Assembly: GCA_963841855.1 (NCBI GenBank)
Contig: CAWJEJ010000004.1
Coordinates: forward strand, 496,001 to 560,000
Reading direction: 5' to 3'
From: CAXBBB01 sp963841855
GTDB lineage: Bacteria; Bacteroidota; Rhodothermia; Rhodothermales; BA12
Length of the DNA: 64,000 bases
Part shown: positions 20,204 to 28,404 of the stretch, piece by piece
Numbering within the stretch: position 1 is the stretch's first letter
How the letters are laid out: every line of letters starts with the position of its first letter
Made by a program: the position numbers and the translations under genes
The notes under the pieces: generated by a model
What the model saw: only the letters and a program-made list of their open reading frames with translations
Database searches by the model: none
Told to the model about the DNA's origin: nothing

Positions 20204-20815
20204 TCAGAGATCAGACGTAGCGGATGGCGGCGGTTCGAGCAGGTAGCGTGTGATGGGCGCGAGGTAGTAGATCGTCGTTTGAGAACGGCGCACAGAGCGG
20301 GAGCCAGCGGCGCTCCCCATCGCGAGCAGCGTCGCCGCCATGACGATCAAGAGTGAGAACTGAAGCTGCGCGAACGCGCAGTCCAAGACTCCATCGTCTT
20401 CGCACCCCTCCCCCCAGCGACTGCTCAGCAGAAGACCCAGTCCGATCGCGCCGGGCAGCGCGCCTACTACGGCTCCAGCAGTCGATCCTTGGTCTGCTCC
20501 GGACGTGACGCGCGCGATCCCGGCTGTCGGGAGATAACGCACGTCGTTTCGCGGCAAAGCCACGCGCGTCACGACCGGACCGAGTGCGACGCTGCGCACT
20601 GCGATTTTACGTCCGTCGGTCATCTCCAACGCGAAGCGGCCCGCCTCCAGGCCAGCGTTGACGCTGCTGAGTGCGACCGAATGCGAGGCGCCGGGGACGT
20701 ACCCCTCTGGAGGCGAGAACGTGCCGACGGACGAAGGGTGCGACCCAGCGATCCCAGACGAAGCGCAGCCTGTCGCCACGAGAACGAGCGTCAGAAGTGA
20801 GAAAAGTCGAATCAT
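20204..20815 (-). CDS. small lipoprotein, array copy 3 (intact)
   Basis: 203 residues. A lipoprotein signal (LTLVLVATGCASS) precedes a beta-rich region (GRFALEMTDGRKIAVRSVAL) that corresponds to RFVITTLEDRKIKRVSLVVV of copy 1. Hydrophobic glycine-rich segments follow (TAGAVVGALPGAIGLGLLLS; FSLLIVMAATLLAMGSAAGS) and a short polar tail (TIYYLAPITRYLLE). The same tail form, YLGPVDRYFEE, occurs in copy 2. The start overlaps the stop of copy 4 (ATGA). The fold suggests a lipid-anchored domain plus membrane-inserting hairpin. Confidence 0.7.
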   Translation of the reverse strand: MIRLFSLLTLVLVATGCASSGIAGSHPSSVGTFSPPEGYVPGASHSVALSSVNAGLEAGRFALEMTDGRKIAVRSVALGPVVTRVALPRNDVRYLPTAGIARVTSGADQGSTAGAVVGALPGAIGLGLLLSSRWGEGCEDDGVLDCAFAQLQFSLLIVMAATLLAMGSAAGSRSVRRSQTTIYYLAPITRYLLEPPPSATSDL

Positions 20816-21360
20816 GGGGCGGGCACGGAGCCGACCGGTTGACCCGAGAGGAAGCGCTCCATCGTTCCCTCGTAGAGCGTGACCGGAGGCTTGGTCGCGA
20901 TCAGAGCGCCGAGCACGCCGCCGCCTCCGGCTCCCAGCGCCATCACGCCTACGGCGGCCAGACTCAGGTCGACCGATTCGGTCACCACCAGAGCCGAGAA
21001 GGCCAGCGCGCCGGCCGTCAGCGCTCCGACGGCTATTCCCGCCTCGCGGCCTCTAGGATCGACCTGCTGGACCCTGAGCAATTGACGCGTCGGGATGTAG
21101 GAGCCGGTGGACTCGTTCCACAGTCGGTAGTAGGTTTCGTCGACGCCGATGGCGAGGTTGCGCACCTTGGTGATGCGGTCGCCATCGGTAAGGTCGAGCC
21201 TATAGTGGACGTTGTTGGGCAGTTGTCGGTTGAGTGCGACGACGGCTTCAGGCGCTCCGCGCAGCACGTCGCGGCGCGGTCCCGACGCGTCGTAGGCCCC
21301 ACGATTGGTCGCGCACGCGGGCAGCAGTAGGCAGCAGCAGAGGAGGAGAAGGCGTGACAT
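20812..21360 (-). CDS. small lipoprotein, array copy 4 (intact, first gene of the array)
   Basis: 182 residues from the ATG at 21360, giving a lipoprotein signal (LLLLCCCLLLPACATN). The middle has HYRLDLTDGDRITKVRNLAI and DETYYRLWNESTGSYIP, the array pattern of a DG-turn strand pair followed by a YRL strand. Then come glycine-rich helices (GIAVGALTAGALAFSALVV; GGGVLGALIATKP) and the tail TLYEGTMERFL, matching the tails of copies 2 and 3. It heads a minus-strand run of four such genes with 4-base or 1-base junctions, and is divergent from the M19 dipeptidase gene. Confidence 0.7.
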   Translation of the reverse strand: MSRLLLLCCCLLLPACATNRGAYDASGPRRDVLRGAPEAVVALNRQLPNNVHYRLDLTDGDRITKVRNLAIGVDETYYRLWNESTGSYIPTRQLLRVQQVDPRGREAGIAVGALTAGALAFSALVVTESVDLSLAAVGVMALGAGGGGVLGALIATKPPVTLYEGTMERFLSGQPVGSVPAP

Positions 21361-21448
21361 AGCGGCGGTTGGATGCGCGGCAAACATACGCCGATGGATC
21401 GGTGCAAGGGCAGGCCTAACTTGGCCAACCGTCCCAACCGCTCTACCG

Positions 21449-22696
21449 ATGCTCCGCTTCTCCGCCGCCGCCGCTCTCCTCGCCGTTTCCGCCTGTTCAC
21501 CGCGGTTGGGACCAGCGCCCGAGCCGTTCCGCGGCGACGCGCCTGCCTACGCCGAGCACCTCGCCAACGCGCGCGTGATCGCTCAGCGCTATCCGCTCGT
21601 CGACGGCCACATCGACCTGCCCTACCGCATCATCAACGAGGAAGTCACCAACATCGGCGCGCTCGACCCCAACGGCGACTTCGACTTTCAGCGCGCACGA
21701 GCGGGCGGGCTGGACGCGCCGTTTATGTCCATCTATATCCCCTCGTCGCGCCAGGCCGTAGAGGGTAGCGCCTACCGGTTGGCCGACTCGCTGATCACGA
21801 TCATCGAAGGCGTCGTCGCCCAGTCGCCGGACGAGTTCGCGATCGGAACGTCGCCCGCCGATGTGGAGCGCGCCCACGCCGATGGAAAGGTCGCCTTGCT
21901 GATGGGGATGGAGAACGGCGCCCCCATCGCCGACCTGGACGACGTGCGCCACTTCTACCGCCGAGGCATTCGCTACGTCTCTCTAACGCACGGCAGTGAC
22001 AACCAGTTGGGCGACGCCAGTTACGACACGACCGGCACGTGGGGCGGGCTCAGCCCGCTGGGATCGGACGTGGTGCGCGAGATGAACCGGCTCGGCATCC
22101 TCGTCGACCTCTCGCACCTTTCGGATCGAACGGCCTTCGACGTGCTGAACATCGTGACGGCTCCGGTCATCGCGTCGCACTCTTCGGCGCAGCACTTCAC
22201 GCCCGGCTGGGAGCGCAACGTGAGCGATGACCTGCTCGACGCTATCGGCGCCAACGGAGGCGTAGTGATGATCAACTTCGGCTCGACGTTTCTCAACAGC
22301 GCGTTCCAAGCCGACGCTACGCAGTTTCGCCAGCGGATGCAGCGCGCGATGCGCGACGAAGGCGTCATGGACCGCCAGTCGCCCCAAGGCCTGGCCATCT
22401 ACTACCGCATGCGCCGCGACTTCCCCGTCGGCAGCGTGACCGACGTGGCCGACCACATCGACTACGTGCGCGACCGCATCGGAGTGGATCACATCGGCCT
22501 GGGATCAGACTTCGACGGCGTCACCAACCTCCCCGGCGGCCTGACCGACGTGTCGATGTACCCCAACTTGCTCGCCGAACTGCTGCTGCGCGGCTACTCC
22601 GAATCCGAACTCGCAGGCATCATGGGCGGCAGCGTGCTGCGCGTCTGGCGCGAAGCCGACCGCGTGGCCCAAGAGACGAGCGCGGTTCGGGAATAG
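21449..22696 (+). CDS. membrane dipeptidase (peptidase family M19), lipoprotein
   Basis: 415 residues. A lipobox (LLAVSACSPR) predicts an exported, lipid-anchored enzyme that cleaves dipeptides (and related amides) with two zinc ions. Metal-site motifs are present in order: DGHIDLPYRI (HxD), MGMENGAPI (bridging Glu), VDLSHLSDR (His), ASHSSAQHF (His) and GLGSDFDGV (Asp). The ATG at 21449 places the signal at the N terminus. Together with the M20 gene 1.7 kb downstream it suggests peptide scavenging in the envelope. Confidence 0.9.
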   Translation: MLRFSAAAALLAVSACSPRLGPAPEPFRGDAPAYAEHLANARVIAQRYPLVDGHIDLPYRIINEEVTNIGALDPNGDFDFQRARAGGLDAPFMSIYIPSSRQAVEGSAYRLADSLITIIEGVVAQSPDEFAIGTSPADVERAHADGKVALLMGMENGAPIADLDDVRHFYRRGIRYVSLTHGSDNQLGDASYDTTGTWGGLSPLGSDVVREMNRLGILVDLSHLSDRTAFDVLNIVTAPVIASHSSAQHFTPGWERNVSDDLLDAIGANGGVVMINFGSTFLNSAFQADATQFRQRMQRAMRDEGVMDRQSPQGLAIYYRMRRDFPVGSVTDVADHIDYVRDRIGVDHIGLGSDFDGVTNLPGGLTDVSMYPNLLAELLLRGYSESELAGIMGGSVLRVWREADRVAQETSAVRE

Positions 22697-22783
22697 GTGC
22701 GCTGCGGCTGTCACCACTCGCCACCGCTCAGGTCGCGCTGCCAACCGCTATAGCGCACGGTCGCGCCTCCCACCACTCCAACG

Positions 22784-22932
22784 GTCACCGCGAGAAGCGA
22801 AGCGACGTGGCGATCTCCGTTTGCTAGCGGCTAGACTGGGCGCTCGCCACACTACGCCCGCGATGACAGTTGGCAAGACCTGCGCTAGCCACTGGCTTCG
22901 GCGATCGCCGGTCGCTTTGCTCCTCCAATGAC
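22784..22932. repeat. dispersed repeat family A, two degenerate copies
   Basis: 22784-22868 carries GAAGCGAAGCGACGTGGCGA followed by a degenerate inverted half ending GCCCGCGATGAC. A second, opposite copy lies at 22901-22932 (gcgatcgccggtcgctttgc, ending in ccaatgac). Related copies are at 46900, 52983, 56844 and 59254. The gap between the M19 gene and the next gene contains nothing else recognisable. Confidence 0.65.
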
Positions 22933-22981
22933 AAGTGGCAGAACTTCGCGCAGCGTCTGCCAGAGGTCGCAAGCTCCACGC

Positions 22982-24190
22982 TCAGTTGCCAGCCTTCGCC
23001 GCTAGTCCGGCCAGATCCACGCGCTCGACTAGCGCCCGCACGACATCGAACGCCTGCGTACCACCTGCCGACACCAAAAACCGGTTGGCGACGAGCACTT
23101 CGATGTTGCTGATCCCCGCCGATTCTGAAAACGTCTCCTGCGCCGGATAGCCGCCGATCTTCGTCGTACGCTCAAACCCGTCGGTCGACTCGCGGTTGAA
23201 CGTCGCGTTGGCCCACACGCCGAACGGCATCGCGCCCAGACCGCCGATCGACGGCCCGAAGTCCTGAATCTGCACGTGGACGCATGTTTTGTAGTCGTCG
23301 CCCTCGCAGAACGCGACGCTCGCCTCACTGATCTGCACGCCCATCGCGTCGGTCGTCTCGCCGGATGGCTCCTGCCGTACGAGACCTGGAGCGCTCTGGG
23401 GGAGCAGCCCCAGCAGTTCGCGGAAGCCGACGACCTGGGGCGCCTGGGCAGCGAGTTCTTCGCCCAGCGCGTTCAGTCCGGCCAGATCGAGACTGCCGAC
23501 AAAGCCGGTGAGCCCTTCGCCGCCGACGCCGTCCCCACTCGCCGACACCATCAGTCGCCCGCCCATCACGACCGCGACGGACGACGCCAGTTCGCCTTCG
23601 CCGCGCACCTCTTGTACGTACCCGGGAAAACCGCCGATCTGACGTGTCTTCTCGTAGCCGCGAGACGACTGCTGATCAATCTCCGCGTTCTGCCACGCCG
23701 CCGCCATCTGCAGGTAAGCCGACATCGTTCCGACATCGACGATCGTCAGTTCGACGCTTACGTCACCGGCTTCGTACATCGCCGACGCCTGACTCATCGC
23801 CATGCCCATCGCGCCGCCGCTCTCGCCGGACATATCGGTGCGTGGAAGGCCGGAGGCGTTGGCGGGTAGGTATTCTTGGAGCGTGCGGAAGTCGACCAAT
23901 CCTTCGACGCCCGATCCGCCCATACCCATCATCGCACCCATCGGCGTGCTGCCCATTCCCGGAACGCTGAGAGCCGCGGCGGTCGAATCTTCAGGACCCA
24001 GAACCCGCTCCATCGCCGCGTTGGCGGCTTCGGCGGCGCGGCGCTCGGCCTCTCGTGCGGCGCGGGCCTCAGCTTCGCGCTGAGCGGCTTTAGCGGCGCG
24101 TTTGCCCAGTCGTCCCAGGATTTGGGCGTCGGAGGTGTGGACGACCGGGACGGCGAGGGTCAGGGCGAGGGCGAGCAGGACGAGGCGCAT
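22982..24190 (-). CDS. secreted protein with two internal repeats, function unknown
   Basis: 402 residues: a signal peptide (LVLLALALTLAVPVVHTSDA), a charged Ala/Arg/Glu coiled-coil stretch (residues ~30-62), then two copies of a ~150-residue domain. Copy 1 starts DFRTLQEYLPANASGLPR and copy 2 GFRELLGLLPQSAPGLVR. Shared internal motifs are EISEAS/MSQAS, a D-V-G or D-F-G turn, RGYEKTRQIGGFPGYVQE against DGFERTTKIGGYPAQETF, and VVMGGRLMVSASG against VLVANRFLVSAGG. The second copy contains a Cys pair (FCEGDDYKTCV). No family is recognised; a periplasmic role is likely. It is convergent with the M19 gene. Confidence 0.7.
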   Translation of the reverse strand: MRLVLLALALTLAVPVVHTSDAQILGRLGKRAAKAAQREAEARAAREAERRAAEAANAAMERVLGPEDSTAAALSVPGMGSTPMGAMMGMGGSGVEGLVDFRTLQEYLPANASGLPRTDMSGESGGAMGMAMSQASAMYEAGDVSVELTIVDVGTMSAYLQMAAAWQNAEIDQQSSRGYEKTRQIGGFPGYVQEVRGEGELASSVAVVMGGRLMVSASGDGVGGEGLTGFVGSLDLAGLNALGEELAAQAPQVVGFRELLGLLPQSAPGLVRQEPSGETTDAMGVQISEASVAFCEGDDYKTCVHVQIQDFGPSIGGLGAMPFGVWANATFNRESTDGFERTTKIGGYPAQETFSESAGISNIEVLVANRFLVSAGGTQAFDVVRALVERVDLAGLAAKAGN

Positions 24191-24375
24191 GGCAGCAGAA
24201 ATGTGGAGGTGTACTCAGGGATACGCAAGACCCACGCGCAACCGGACGCGTAACCTCGCACCCGAATTTTATCGATTGATTCGCCTTTTTCCAACCGGCC
24301 CGACCCTTACCGCGCGGATCGCCCGGCGCTCCGACCCGTCTAACGAGCTATCCCTCCGACGATTTATACCTGCCC

Positions 24376-25749
24376 ATGCCCTCCCCCGCCGACTACGCCC
24401 GCACCCACGCCGACCGATTCGAGACCGATCTGTTCGAGCTACTCCGCATCCCGTCGGTTTCGGCCGATTCGGCCCACGACGACGACACGCGCCGTTGCTG
24501 CAACACGCTGGCTGACCACATCCGAGGCTTTGGAGTCGAGCACGTCGAGGTCGTCGAGACCGGAGGCCACCCCGCCGTCCTCGCCTCACACGGCTCCGAC
24601 CCCGACAAGCCCACCGTGCTCGTCTACGGTCACTACGACGTGCAGCCGCCCGACCCGATCGAACTGTGGGACACGCCACCGTTCGAGCCGACCGTCAAAG
24701 ACGGACACATCTTCGCGCGCGGTGCCAACGACGACAAAGGCCAGATGATGATGCACGTCAAAGCCGTCGAGAGCTTCCTCGCGAGCGGCACCGACTTGCC
24801 CGTCAACCTCAAGCTGCTGATCGAAGGCGAAGAGGAAGTCGGCTCCAAACACCTCATCCAGTTACTCAAAGAGCACAAAGAGCGCTTGGCCGCTGACGTA
24901 GTCCTCGTATCCGATACGGCGATGTTCGCACGCGGCGTTCCGTCGATCACGAGCGGACTGCGCGGGCTGGCCTACATCGAAGTCCACGTCGAAGGCCCCA
25001 CGCGCGACCTGCACAGCGGCGTGTTCGGCGGCGGCGTCCACAACCCGCTCAACGCACTCTGCGAACTCGTCGCCGGGCTCCACGACGACGACGGGCGCAT
25101 TACAGTCGAAGGCTTCTACGACGACGTGGTCGAGTTGACCGATGAAGAGCGCGAAGCCGGACGCGCGCTGCCCCACAACGATGCCGCATGGCTCAGCGAG
25201 ACGGGAGCGCCCAAGACCAAGACCGAAAAGGGATACAGCGTTTACGAAGGCACGTCGATGCGCCCGACACTCGACCTCAACGGCATCGGCGGCGGCTACC
25301 AGGGCGAAGGCGCCAAGACCGTCCTCCCGGCCAAGGCGATGGCGAAAATCAGCTGCCGCCTAGTCCCCAATCAGGATCCGACCGATATCGCCGCGAAGCT
25401 CGTCCGCCACCTGGAGAAGCACGCTCCTGACACCGTCCGGGTAACGGCTCGCGAGCTGCACGGCGGCAGCCCCTACCTCGCCGACACGTCGAACCCCGCT
25501 ATGCAGGCCGCCAAAGATGCAATGGCCGATGTCTATGGTACGCAGGCCCACTTCACGCGCGAAGGTGGCAGCATCCCTATCACCGCCGACTTCAAACGTA
25601 TCCTGGGCCTCGACACCGTCCTGATGGGCTTCGGTCTGGCTAGCGACGCGCTCCACAGTCCCAATGAGAACTTCGAACTGGACCGCTTCCACAAGGGAAT
25701 CGCTGCCAGCATCGGCTTCATGCAGCGCTTTGGCGAAAAGGCCGCATAG
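24376..25749 (+). CDS. M20-family dipeptidase (metallopeptidase)
   Basis: 457 residues with no signal peptide, so cytoplasmic. Zinc-ligand motifs are VLVYGHYDVQPPDP (His, Asp), GANDDKGQMMMH (bridging Asp and following region), IEGEEEVGS (catalytic and ligand Glu), SDTAMF and, near the C terminus, SPNENFELDRF (His upstream in LHSPNEN). The lid/dimerisation domain lies around residues 200-320 (DLHSGVFGGGVHNPLNALCE). Length and motifs match the carnosinase/peptidase-V-like branch that splits small peptides. Confidence 0.92.
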   Translation: MPSPADYARTHADRFETDLFELLRIPSVSADSAHDDDTRRCCNTLADHIRGFGVEHVEVVETGGHPAVLASHGSDPDKPTVLVYGHYDVQPPDPIELWDTPPFEPTVKDGHIFARGANDDKGQMMMHVKAVESFLASGTDLPVNLKLLIEGEEEVGSKHLIQLLKEHKERLAADVVLVSDTAMFARGVPSITSGLRGLAYIEVHVEGPTRDLHSGVFGGGVHNPLNALCELVAGLHDDDGRITVEGFYDDVVELTDEEREAGRALPHNDAAWLSETGAPKTKTEKGYSVYEGTSMRPTLDLNGIGGGYQGEGAKTVLPAKAMAKISCRLVPNQDPTDIAAKLVRHLEKHAPDTVRVTARELHGGSPYLADTSNPAMQAAKDAMADVYGTQAHFTREGGSIPITADFKRILGLDTVLMGFGLASDALHSPNENFELDRFHKGIAASIGFMQRFGEKAA

Positions 25750-25774
25750 CATGGATCTACGGCACTCCGCTTCG

Positions 25775-25782
25775 TAGTTTTG
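25775..25782 (+). promoter_or_regulatory. candidate -7 promoter element for tRNA-Leu
   Basis: TAGTTTTG fits the Bacteroidota -7 consensus TAnnTTTG exactly and lies 23 bases before the mature tRNA. No clear TTG -33 element is seen at the expected 19-21 base distance, so the call rests on the -7 box alone. Confidence 0.4.
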
Positions 25783-25804
25783 CACTTCTCGCCTCGCGCG
25801 GAGA

Positions 25805-25888
25805 TGCCTGAGTGGCGGAATGGTAGACGCATCGGATTCAAAATCCGCTGTCCGCAAGGACGTGGGGGTTCGACTCCCCCCTCAGGTA
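25805..25888 (+). tRNA. tRNA-Leu (CAA anticodon)
   Basis: A full class II cloverleaf of 84 bases. The acceptor stem TGCCTGA pairs with TCAGGTA, with one G-T wobble. The D arm contains GGTAGACGC. The anticodon loop TTCAAAA (25837-25843) gives anticodon CAA at 25839-25841. The long variable arm is CTGTCCGCAAGGACG, and the T arm is GGGGGTTCGACTCCCCC. CCA is not encoded. The last bases overlap the left attachment site of the inserted element. Confidence 0.95.
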
Positions 25889-25892
25889 CACA
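25877..25892 (+). repeat. attL, left attachment site (16-bp core)
   Basis: CCCCCTCAGGTACACA spans the last 12 bases of tRNA-Leu and four following bases. An identical copy lies at 33947-33962. Integration into a tRNA 3' end that restores the tRNA is the normal pattern for tyrosine recombinases. Confidence 0.85.
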
Positions 25893-25932
25893 TAGCGAGG
25901 GCCAAGTAACTGCAACACAGTCGCTTAGGCCC

Positions 25933-26697
25933 TTAGCTTTTGGGATGGGGTACGGGCAGGGGTACAGGTAACTCCATCAAGCACCAGTCGAGAAGAAAAA
26001 GCCCCACCGGGCGGATGCTCGGCAGGGCGTCGGTAGGTCGGGCCGTCACGACAGGCTCAGTAGCCCACGCCGTCGAGTGCGCGGCGCAGAGAATGACGTG
26101 CATCGAAAGCGATTCGGCGGCGCTCACTACCGGATCGACTTCGGCTATCCGGTCTAGCTCTTCGAACGTCGGCGTCTTACCTGCTTCGCGGGCGTAGTTG
26201 TTGAGCCGGTACATCTCGTTCAGGTGCGCGGCGGGTGCCAGTAGCGAGGCGAGCAGTTCAAGCTCAAACGAGACGTTCACGGCCTTGCCCAGCGCTTCGT
26301 ACGCGTCGGCGTCGAGCACGCGAACGGCAGGTGTGGGGCGAGGATTGGCGGGCGTCTGTGCGGCCGCAGAATCGGCGTTCGGGGTGGCGTTGGACATACG
26401 GGTGGGGTGTTTGGGTTGGATTGAGTGGAGAGCGCGCAGCGGCGGTGCAGCGCGCCCGGCGGATCGGGGCGGGCGGGAGCCTCGCCCGAACCAGTTTTCG
26501 GAAAGCACGTCGAGTTCTTCCATCGTCAGTTCCTCCATCGGCAGCGATTCGAGCACGGCGACGGGGCGCGGCCCGGCAGGCTCGGCAGCGCGGGCGACGG
26601 GCGGGCGTTCGTCTCGCTTGGGGGCGGGCGTGATTTCGGCGAGCGTGTCGAGGTTGATCTGACGGGTAGCGCTCTTCTCATAGTCCCAGACCGTCAC
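25933..26697 (-). CDS. hypothetical protein of the element, possibly two coupled genes
   Basis: A continuous frame of 254 codons. It begins with a GTG at 26697 that overlaps the preceding stop (GTGA) and reads VTVWDYEKSATRQINLDTLA. An internal ATG at 26397 (MSNATPNADSAAAQTP) is preceded by the A/C-rich leader seen before other starts in this element, so a separate 154-residue product is possible. The C-terminal part is helical (NVSFELELLASLLAPAAHLN) and ends in PVPLPVP, encoded by the 23-bp repeat near attL. No known family is recognised. Its position at the far end from integrase is where accessory cargo usually sits. Confidence 0.45.
   Translation of the reverse strand: MTVWDYEKSATRQINLDTLAEITPAPKRDERPPVARAAEPAGPRPVAVLESLPMEELTMEELDVLSENWFGRGSRPPRSAGRAAPPLRALHSIQPKHPTRMSNATPNADSAAAQTPANPRPTPAVRVLDADAYEALGKAVNVSFELELLASLLAPAAHLNEMYRLNNYAREAGKTPTFEELDRIAEVDPVVSAAESLSMHVILCAAHSTAWATEPVVTARPTDALPSIRPVGLFLLDWCLMELPVPLPVPHPKS
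25949..25971. repeat. 23-bp subterminal repeat, left copy
   Basis: GGTACGGGCAGGGGTACAGG plus TAA is identical to 33820-33842 near the other end and in the same orientation. It is 57 bases inside attL. An identical sequence close to both ends is expected for integrase arm-type or excisionase binding sites; this role is inferred. Confidence 0.65.
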
Positions 26698-27458
26698 GGT
26701 GCCGTCGGTTTCGGCCGTCCCAGCGTGTAGACGAAGCGCATCCGGCGAACCGATCCGTCAGCCTTGACGAAGCGCGCAACGAGCACGCGGGCGGCGTTGG
26801 CGTGCAGGTAGGCTTTCGCTTGGGCGGCGCGGTAGACGCAGCGGAGCGCGTAGGACAGAGCGGCGCGGTAGGTGGCGAAGTGCGCGAGCATCCGGCGGGC
26901 GGCCTTGTGGGCGCGGCGCATGATCGAGGCAAGGGCGGAGCGGCGGGCGAAGGACATGGCAGGCGGGGTGTTTGTGTCGGTGTTGAGAGTATAAAGCGGG
27001 TTCTCGGCAAGCCACGCGCGCAGCGCGTACACCTTCGCCGGATCTGGGTTGTCCTTATTGCACTCGTTGAATAGCGCTTCGGCCTCCTTCTCGGTTATCG
27101 GTTGTTGGACGGTGAGCGATTCGGCGGGCATATCGGCGGGGTTTGTTGGGTTTGATGTTCGCTTGCGTCTCCACTGCCCCCGGTGCGTCCGGTGGCCAGT
27201 GGCGAGCAGGTGAGCGGCGCAGAGGCGTGCGGTTTCTCGCTCGGATTCAAGCAAGAGCCGCAGCGCGTTGTCGACGGGCGCAAGCGCCGTTCGGGTGACG
27301 TGCCGGGCGAGTGCGAGCGCGGCGCGGCCTTCGCGCTCGACTAGATCGACGGCGTTAGCGAGTGTGCCCGATCCGACGTAAACGCTCTGCACGGTGCCGT
27401 CGTCGCTTCTCTTCTTCCGGTAGTAGTAGCGGCGCGATCCGCGCGTTTCCCATCCCAT
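26694..27458 (-). CDS. hypothetical protein(s) of the element: up to three units in one open frame
   Basis: One frame of 254 codons, but the content looks like three separate small proteins. Unit 1 (from 27458) starts MGWETRGSRRYYYRKKRS and ends GQWRRKR, a layout familiar from small unknown proteins on mobile elements. Unit 2 starts at ATG 27131 (MPAESLTVQQPITEKEAEAL). Unit 3 starts at ATG 26957 (MSFARRSALASIMRRAHKAA) and looks like short basic phage-type proteins. Each internal ATG follows an A/C-rich leader (CAAACCC...CCCCGCC). No stop codon separates the units in this frame. It could be a fused protein with Asn/Thr/Pro linkers, or coupled genes whose stops were lost. Confidence 0.45.
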   Translation of the reverse strand: MGWETRGSRRYYYRKKRSDDGTVQSVYVGSGTLANAVDLVEREGRAALALARHVTRTALAPVDNALRLLLESERETARLCAAHLLATGHRTHRGQWRRKRTSNPTNPADMPAESLTVQQPITEKEAEALFNECNKDNPDPAKVYALRAWLAENPLYTLNTDTNTPPAMSFARRSALASIMRRAHKAARRMLAHFATYRAALSYALRCVYRAAQAKAYLHANAARVLVARFVKADGSVRRMRFVYTLGRPKPTAP

Positions 27459-27462
27459 CGGA

Positions 27463-28017
27463 TCAGGTTCGGCTTGTGCTACGGATGCAGCTTACCCCCG
27501 CTTCACGGCTTCGACGGCAGCCGCGGACGGCTTCGGCGTTGCAGAGCAGCAGCACGGTAAACGCGGCGTTCGCTTCCTCCTTGGTCGGGTTAACTCCCGG
27601 CTTCCCTCGCTTCCACGAGTCGATGTAGTCCAGGCACGCCGGGCGCAGCGGCATCGGCTCCGGCGGCGGCTCCGGTAGCAGGTGCGGCCACGACAGCAGC
27701 GCCGACGCACTCGGCTCCTCCCCTATGCCCGTTCCATCGGTGGCAGCATAGAAGGTGTCGAACCATTCGCCCCACGCTTCATCCTCCTCCTTGCTCACTT
27801 CCGTCCCCGGCGGATCAGCACCGGCGTAGCCGTCGAGCGCGCCGTCGTCTTCGCAGAACGGGCCGTGTCCGTGCTCGGCAGCGGCAAGCAGCACGCGGCG
27901 CGCGGTCAGACATCCTTGGGCGCGTGAGACGGCATCCCAGAACGCATCCCACTCGGCATCCCAGCGGGCGCGCACGGCGACTTCGGCGGCTTGGGTTCGT
28001 CGTTTTGTGGTAGTCAT
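27463..28017 (-). CDS. hypothetical protein of the element (184 residues)
   Basis: Not recognised. The N terminus is basic, then tryptophan-rich (ARWDAEWDAFWDAVSRAQG), followed by an acidic middle (CEDDGALDGYAGADPPGTE; SKEEDEAWGEWFDTF) and a proline-rich stretch. The ATG at 28017 starts 4 bases after the stop of the preceding gene, consistent with one transcript. The last ~20 residues (CRRSREAGVSC...) differ in character and may be out of frame. Confidence 0.45.
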   Translation of the reverse strand: MTTTKRRTQAAEVAVRARWDAEWDAFWDAVSRAQGCLTARRVLLAAAEHGHGPFCEDDGALDGYAGADPPGTEVSKEEDEAWGEWFDTFYAATDGTGIGEEPSASALLSWPHLLPEPPPEPMPLRPACLDYIDSWKRGKPGVNPTKEEANAAFTVLLLCNAEAVRGCRRSREAGVSCIRSTSRT

Positions 28018-28021
28018 CGGA

Positions 28022-28346
28022 TCAGGCGGCTAGGCGAAGAGGCGGGCGCTCTCCGGCGGCTTCTACGACCGCTTCCAGTTCGCTCAGGCGGGCTTCGAGT
28101 TCTCCGGCTTCGACTATGCGGGCGTACGCTCCGCAGGCTTGCGTGAGCGCGTGCGCGGCCTTGAGTACCAGCGCGGCGTCTGCCTTCCCCTCTTCGGGTT
28201 CGGCGGCATCGTGTAGCACTTCTTCGACGCGTTCCATCGCAGCCCAGAGTACGCGGCGCGCGGCGTCGACGGTGCCGGGTTTGCGTCGGGATCGCTTGCG
28301 CTTCTTCGCGGTGCGGGCTACGTCGAGTTCGTGTGTCTCCGGGCAT
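28022..28346 (-). pseudogene. small helical protein of the element, one-base frameshift at the start
   Basis: The coding-like frame reads ARTAKKRKRSRRKPGTVDAA, then helices (RRVLWAAMERVEEVLHDAA; ALVLKAAHALTQACGAYARI) to the stop at 28022, but has no start codon at the right place. An ATG at 28346 with the element's A/C-rich leader is in another frame. Removing one C from the ATGCCCGG that follows gives ATGCCGGAG (MPETHELDVARTAKKRKR) and a clean ~107-residue protein. The basic N terminus and helical rest recall small terminase-like or DNA-binding phage proteins, but no family is identified. Confidence 0.45.
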
Positions 28347-28404
28347 GGGTTCGGGGCGTTGGTGTGTGTGTCGGCGGGGCATCCCCCCGTCTCTGTTGAA
28401 TCGG

